A program made the position numbers and the translations under genes. A stretch of 64,000 nucleotides of DNA, from positions 2,914,001 through 2,978,000 of the forward strand of contig NZ_CP123990.1 of assembly GCF_029919115.1 (NCBI RefSeq), written 5' to 3'. The DNA is from Variovorax paradoxus. Lineage in GTDB: Bacteria; Pseudomonadota; Gammaproteobacteria; Burkholderiales; Burkholderiaceae_C. This document shows, piece by piece, positions 60,773 through 64,000 of this stretch (the first letter of the stretch is position 1; each line of letters starts with the position of its first letter). Below the pieces are notes generated by a model. It had not been told where the DNA came from and searched no databases. It saw only the letters and a program-made list of their open reading frames with translations.

Positions 60773-62113
60773 ATGACACCCGGAGCTTTCACCACCACCG
60801 ACCCCGACGTCGTGGTCATCGGCGGCGGGCCTTCGGGCTCCACCGTGGCGGCGCTGCTTGCGGACAAGGGGCACGACGTGGTGCTGATCGAGAAGGCGCA
60901 GCACCCGCGCTTTCACATCGGCGAATCGCTGCTCCCCATGAACATGCCGCTGTTCGACCGGCTGGGCGTGCGCACCGAGGTCGAGGCGATCGGCATCAAG
61001 AAGCACGGCGCCGAGTTTGTCTCGCCGTGGCACGACCACTCGAGCCACTTCGACTTCGGCGAGGCGATGGACAAGAGCTTTCCGTATGCCGTGCACGTGC
61101 GCCGCTCCGAGTTCGACGAACTGCTGTTCCGCCACGCCGGCAAGCTTGGCGCGCGAACCTTCGAAGGCCAGCGCGTTACAGGTGTCGACATGGACGCGGG
61201 CAAAGGCACGGCCGACAACCGCCCGCTGGTGAAGGTCAAGGCCGACGACGGCACCGAGACCCAGTGGCGCCCGCGCTTCGTCATCGATGCCAGCGGCCGC
61301 GACACGCTGCTGTCCAGCCAGTTCGACGCCAAGCAGCGCAACCGCAAGCATGCGAGCGCGGCGCTCTACGGACACTTTGCCAATGCGGAACGCCGCCCGG
61401 GCCGCTTCGAGGGCAACATCTCGCTGTTCTGGTTCGATCACGGCTGGTTCTGGTACATCCCGCTGAAGGACGGCACCGTGAGCGTCGGCGCGGTGGCCTC
61501 GCCCGCGTACTTCAAGGGCCGCCAGGGCAAGTCGCTCGAAGACTTCCTGATGGAAACCATCGCGCTTGCGCCCAAGCTGGCCGCGCGCCTGAAGAACGCC
61601 ACGCTGATGGAAGGCGCCACCGCCACCGGCAACTACGCCTACGACTCCAAGTTCTGCCGCGGCGACCGCTTCATGATGGTGGGCGATGCGTATGCCTTCG
61701 TCGACCCGATGTTCTCGTCGGGCGTGTACCTCGCAATGAACAGCGGCTTCGAGGCAGCCAAGGCGGCCGACCTCTGGCTCAGGGGCGAGGCGAAGGAGGC
61801 CGAAAAAGCCTTCCGCCACTACGAGAAGGTGATGAAGCGCGGACCGAAGATGTTCTCGTGGTTCATCTATCGCATCACGTCGCCGGCCATTCGGCGGCTG
61901 TTCATGGCGCCGCGCAACATCTGGCGCATGCAGGAGGCGCTGTTGTCCATATTGGCGGGCGACCTGTTCCGCGACACTCCCATCGGCCCGCGTTTCTGGG
62001 GCTTCAAGGTGACGTACTACGCCTCTTGCATCGGCATCCTGCCGCAGGCCGTGAAGACCTGGGCATGGCGCCGGCGCAACCTCAAGGAATCCCTCGAGGC
62101 TGCAAAGACCTGA
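60773..62113 (+). CDS. FAD-dependent monooxygenase/halogenase-like protein (tryptophan halogenase / GGR family)
   Basis: From the ATG at 60773 (GAGGGGCAG upstream) the enzyme has 446 residues. The N-terminus has the FAD motif VVVIGGGPSGSTVAALLADKG and then HIGESLLPMN, typical of halogenases and their oxidoreductase relatives. The mid-region has WFDHGWFWYIPLKDGTVSVGA (read as DHGWFWYIPLKDG) and GDAYAFVDPMFSSGVYLA. The WxWxIP signature of halogenases is present in the form WFWYIP, and a lysine expected for HOCl formation was not confirmed. Members near it are often found in polyketide or lipid pathways; here it stands alone between maeB and glxR. Substrate unknown. Confidence 0.85.
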   Translation: MTPGAFTTTDPDVVVIGGGPSGSTVAALLADKGHDVVLIEKAQHPRFHIGESLLPMNMPLFDRLGVRTEVEAIGIKKHGAEFVSPWHDHSSHFDFGEAMDKSFPYAVHVRRSEFDELLFRHAGKLGARTFEGQRVTGVDMDAGKGTADNRPLVKVKADDGTETQWRPRFVIDASGRDTLLSSQFDAKQRNRKHASAALYGHFANAERRPGRFEGNISLFWFDHGWFWYIPLKDGTVSVGAVASPAYFKGRQGKSLEDFLMETIALAPKLAARLKNATLMEGATATGNYAYDSKFCRGDRFMMVGDAYAFVDPMFSSGVYLAMNSGFEAAKAADLWLRGEAKEAEKAFRHYEKVMKRGPKMFSWFIYRITSPAIRRLFMAPRNIWRMQEALLSILAGDLFRDTPIGPRFWGFKVTYYASCIGILPQAVKTWAWRRRNLKESLEAAKT

Positions 62114-62122
62114 GCCGCAGGC

Positions 62123-63031
62123 TCAGTCCGGCGTGACGGTGTGCTGGGCGAGCGCTTCGAGCGCACGCACCAGTGCCGAGTGGTCCTGCTGGCCATGTCC
62201 CAGCGCCGCACAGGCATTCATCAGCTGCGCCGCGCCCGCGGTCTGCGGCAATGCCACGCCCAGGGCACGTGCGCTCTGCAGCGCCAGGTTCAGGTCCTTC
62301 TGGTGCAGCGAGATGCGGAAGCCCGGTGCAAAGGTGCGCTTGATCATGCGTTCGCCATGCACTTCGAGAATGCGCGAGCTGGCAAAGCCGCCCATCAGCG
62401 CCTGGCGCACCTTGGCCGGATCGGCGCCTGCCTTGGACGCGAACAGCAGGGCCTCGCCCACCGCCGCGATATTGAGCGCCACGATGATCTGGTTGGCCAC
62501 CTTGCAGACCTGGCCGTCGCCTACGTTGCCCACGAGCGTGACGTTCTTGCCCATTTTCTCGAGCAGCGGCCGCACCTGGCCGAAGGTGCCTTCGTCGCCG
62601 CCGCACATGATGGTGAGGCTCGCGGCCTTGGCGCCCACTTCGCCGCCGGAGACGGGCGCGTCGATGTAGCCGCAGCCCAGCGCGATGATGCGCTTGGCAA
62701 AGCCCTTGGTGGCAATCGGATCGATGGAGCTGCAGTCGACCACGATCTTGCCGCGCGAGTCCTTCAGGCCTTCGGCCACGCCCAGCGTGCCCGGCTCGCC
62801 GAAAAGCACTTTCTCCACGTCGGGCGTGTCGGGCACCATGATGAAGATCACGTCCGCCTGGCGCGCCACTTCGGCCGCCGAGGCGCAGATGGTCGCCTTG
62901 GAGATGAAGGGCTCGGGTGTGTTGCCCTGGGTGTTCACGAACAGCTGGTAGCCCGCGTCGAGCAGATGGCCCGCCATGGGCGCGCCCATGATGCCGAGGC
63001 CGATGAATCCGATTTTTTGAGATTGCGACAT
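62123..63031 (-). CDS. glxR: 2-hydroxy-3-oxopropionate reductase (tartronate semialdehyde reductase)
   Basis: The 302-residue beta-hydroxyacid dehydrogenase has the NAD motif IGFIGLGIMGAPMAGHLL, the substrate motif DAPVSGGEVGAKAASLTIMCGG, and the catalytic Lys in GDGQVCKVANQI. The context, downstream of hyi and gcl, identifies it as the enzyme turning tartronate semialdehyde to D-glycerate in the glyoxylate (glycerate) pathway. The hyi gene begins 34 bp upstream. Confidence 0.95.
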   Translation of the reverse strand: MSQSQKIGFIGLGIMGAPMAGHLLDAGYQLFVNTQGNTPEPFISKATICASAAEVARQADVIFIMVPDTPDVEKVLFGEPGTLGVAEGLKDSRGKIVVDCSSIDPIATKGFAKRIIALGCGYIDAPVSGGEVGAKAASLTIMCGGDEGTFGQVRPLLEKMGKNVTLVGNVGDGQVCKVANQIIVALNIAAVGEALLFASKAGADPAKVRQALMGGFASSRILEVHGERMIKRTFAPGFRISLHQKDLNLALQSARALGVALPQTAGAAQLMNACAALGHGQQDHSALVRALEALAQHTVTPD

Positions 63032-63064
63032 GTCTTCAGTTTCCTTGGATGCTGTTGTCTGGGT

Positions 63065-63850
63065 TCACTTCTGCTGCGTCAGGGCCTGCCGCCATCCGAG
63101 GCCGTCGACGGTGTCGCTGCGCGGCTTGTATTCACAGCCGATCCAGCCGTCGTAGCCGATCGAATCGATGTGCCTGAAGAGCCACGGGTAGTTGATTTCG
63201 CCCGTGCCCGGTTCGCCGCGCCCGGGGTTGTCGGCCAGCTGGATGTGGCCGATGCGCGCGAGGTTCTTCGACAGTGTGTTGCCAAGCTCGCCTTCCATGC
63301 GCTGCGCGTGATAGATGTCGTACTGCACCCGCAGGTTGGAAGAACCCACTTCGTCGATCAGCGCCAGCGCCTGGTCGGTGCGCGTGAGAAAGAAGCCCGG
63401 AATGTCGAAGGTGTTGATCGGCTCGATCAAAAGCCGCAGGCCGGCCGCCTCGAGCTCGCCGGCGGCAAGGCGCAGGTTCTCGACCACGGTCTTGTGCGCG
63501 GCCTCGGTGCTCACGCCGGCCGGCACCTTGCCGACCAGGCAGTTGAGCTGCGGGCAGCCCAGTGCGGTGGCGTAGTCGATGGCCATGGCAATGCCTTCGC
63601 GGAACTCGCCGGTGCGGTCGGGGTGGCAGGCAATGCCGCGCTCGCCCTTGTCCCAGTCGCCGGCAGGCAGGTTGTGCAGCACCTGCTGCAAACCGTTGGC
63701 GCGCAGCGCGGCGGTGAGCTCCTTCTTTTCGAAGGGGTAGGGGAACAGGTATTCCACCGCCTCGAAGCCCGCCTTGGCGGCGGCCTCGAAGCGCTGCATG
63801 AACGGAAGCTCGGTGAAGAGCATCGTGAGGTTGGCTGCAAACTTTGGCAT
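63065..63850 (-). CDS. hyi: Hydroxypyruvate isomerase
   Basis: The 261-residue TIM barrel has the typical Hyi motifs: FAANLTMLFTELPFMQRF, GWxGCEYKP-like GWIGCEYKPRSDTVDGLGW, and metal ligands in LIEPINTFDIPGFFLTRT and QYDIYHAQRMEG. It interconverts hydroxypyruvate and tartronate semialdehyde. It lies between gcl and glxR in a typical operon that handles glyoxylate from allantoin, urate, or glycolate. Confidence 0.95.
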   Translation of the reverse strand: MPKFAANLTMLFTELPFMQRFEAAAKAGFEAVEYLFPYPFEKKELTAALRANGLQQVLHNLPAGDWDKGERGIACHPDRTGEFREGIAMAIDYATALGCPQLNCLVGKVPAGVSTEAAHKTVVENLRLAAGELEAAGLRLLIEPINTFDIPGFFLTRTDQALALIDEVGSSNLRVQYDIYHAQRMEGELGNTLSKNLARIGHIQLADNPGRGEPGTGEINYPWLFRHIDSIGYDGWIGCEYKPRSDTVDGLGWRQALTQQK

Positions 63851-63867
63851 GGTGCGTGTCTCCGTGC

Positions 63868-64000
63868 TCAGTCCAGCATCTCGGCCGCAACGGCGGTGGG
63901 GGCATCGGCCGGGTGTTCGGCCAGGGGCTCGAACTCGGTGATGTTGTCGATCTCGGTGCCCATTGCAATGTTGGTCACGCGCTCGAGCATCACTTCGATG
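63868..64000 (-). CDS. gcl: Glyoxylate carboligase, C-terminal fragment (gene continues beyond window)
   Basis: The minus-strand frame visible at the end of the window reads [20 protein letters not shown] and ends EMLD with TGA at 63868-63870. The ERVTNIxMGxEID motif is the C-terminal signature of glyoxylate carboligase, which joins two glyoxylates to tartronate semialdehyde and CO2 using thiamine diphosphate. About 44 of 590 residues are inside the window. It heads the gcl-hyi-glxR order. Confidence 0.93.
   Translation of the reverse strand, partial: IEVMLERVTNIAMGTEIDNITEFEPLAEHPADAPTAVAAEMLD

Noticed and set aside
57990..60779. 929-codon minus-strand frame overlapping maeB
   Set aside because: Shadow of maeB with Arg/Gly-rich content; maeB is complete in the other frame with all motifs.
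1..64000. CRISPR array, tRNA, rRNA, prophage or insertion-sequence transposase
   Set aside because: No regularly spaced repeats, no tRNA cloverleaf with CCA-type end, no rRNA and no transposase or integrase frame was seen.

Overview
The window is high-GC, densely coded DNA from a free-living betaproteobacterium. Gene content fits Comamonadaceae, most likely Variovorax or a close relative: a urea ABC transporter operon, a PPK2 kinase, many AraC regulators, NMT1-type ABC binding proteins, a TRAP operon and short GC-rich intergenic repeats. The genus is inferred from protein flavour, not from a marker gene. No rRNA, tRNA, CRISPR array, prophage or complete insertion sequence was seen.

Layout. 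1-5.1 kb: tail of a PHP phosphatase, a CorA/ZntB transporter, PPK2, a PHB-depolymerase-type esterase, and a two-gene HEPN / winged-helix nucleotidyltransferase module with its own paired operator. 5.3-11.2 kb: urtABCDE. 11.3-17.2 kb: MFS exporter, aldo/keto reductase, DedA-rhodanese fusion, exported protein, and a Cache-type histidine kinase with a NarL-type regulator. 17.2-27.8 kb: mixed single genes (VOC proteins, AraC regulators, methyltransferase, SDR, lipoprotein hydrolase, extensin-like protein, PrsW, DUF1801 proteins, a second methionine aminopeptidase). 27.8-34.7 kb: a frameshifted diguanylate cyclase, a frameshifted MaoC gene in an operon with a CoA ligase and a nitroreductase, and two AraC regulators. 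34.8-41.5 kb: DsrE, NlpC/P60, cstA-ybdD, M20 carboxypeptidase and small exported proteins.

41.5-45.4 kb is the most interesting part. Two divergent units, ureD / nucleoside deaminase / NMT1-type binding protein (minus) and a Rieske oxygenase (plus), are separated by a 403-bp leader region. It holds three sequences that I recognise as NMT1-motif (xanthine-I) riboswitch aptamers: one facing the binding protein, and two in an exact 67-bp tandem duplication facing the Rieske gene. The 3' P1 strand of the second plus-strand copy is complementary to the Rieske ribosome binding site, which predicts a translational ON switch. A MITE-like element follows at 45.4-45.7 kb.

45.7-64 kb: dadA with a divergent Lrp-family regulator, OsmC, HxlR regulator with a divergent NAD-dependent oxidoreductase, LpxO-like hydroxylase, a second deaminase with a complete NMT1-type ABC transporter, a DHDPS-family/TRAP operon, maeB, a FAD halogenase/reductase-like protein, and the end of a glyoxylate operon (gcl-hyi-glxR).

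Several units fit one theme. The deaminases, the xanthine-responsive binding protein and the Rieske enzyme suggest purine uptake and oxidation. The end products of purine breakdown are urea and glyoxylate. Urea links to urt and ureD, and glyoxylate links to gcl-hyi-glxR and maeB. The riboswitch call supports the purine assignment of the 42-45 kb cluster; the wider link is inference.
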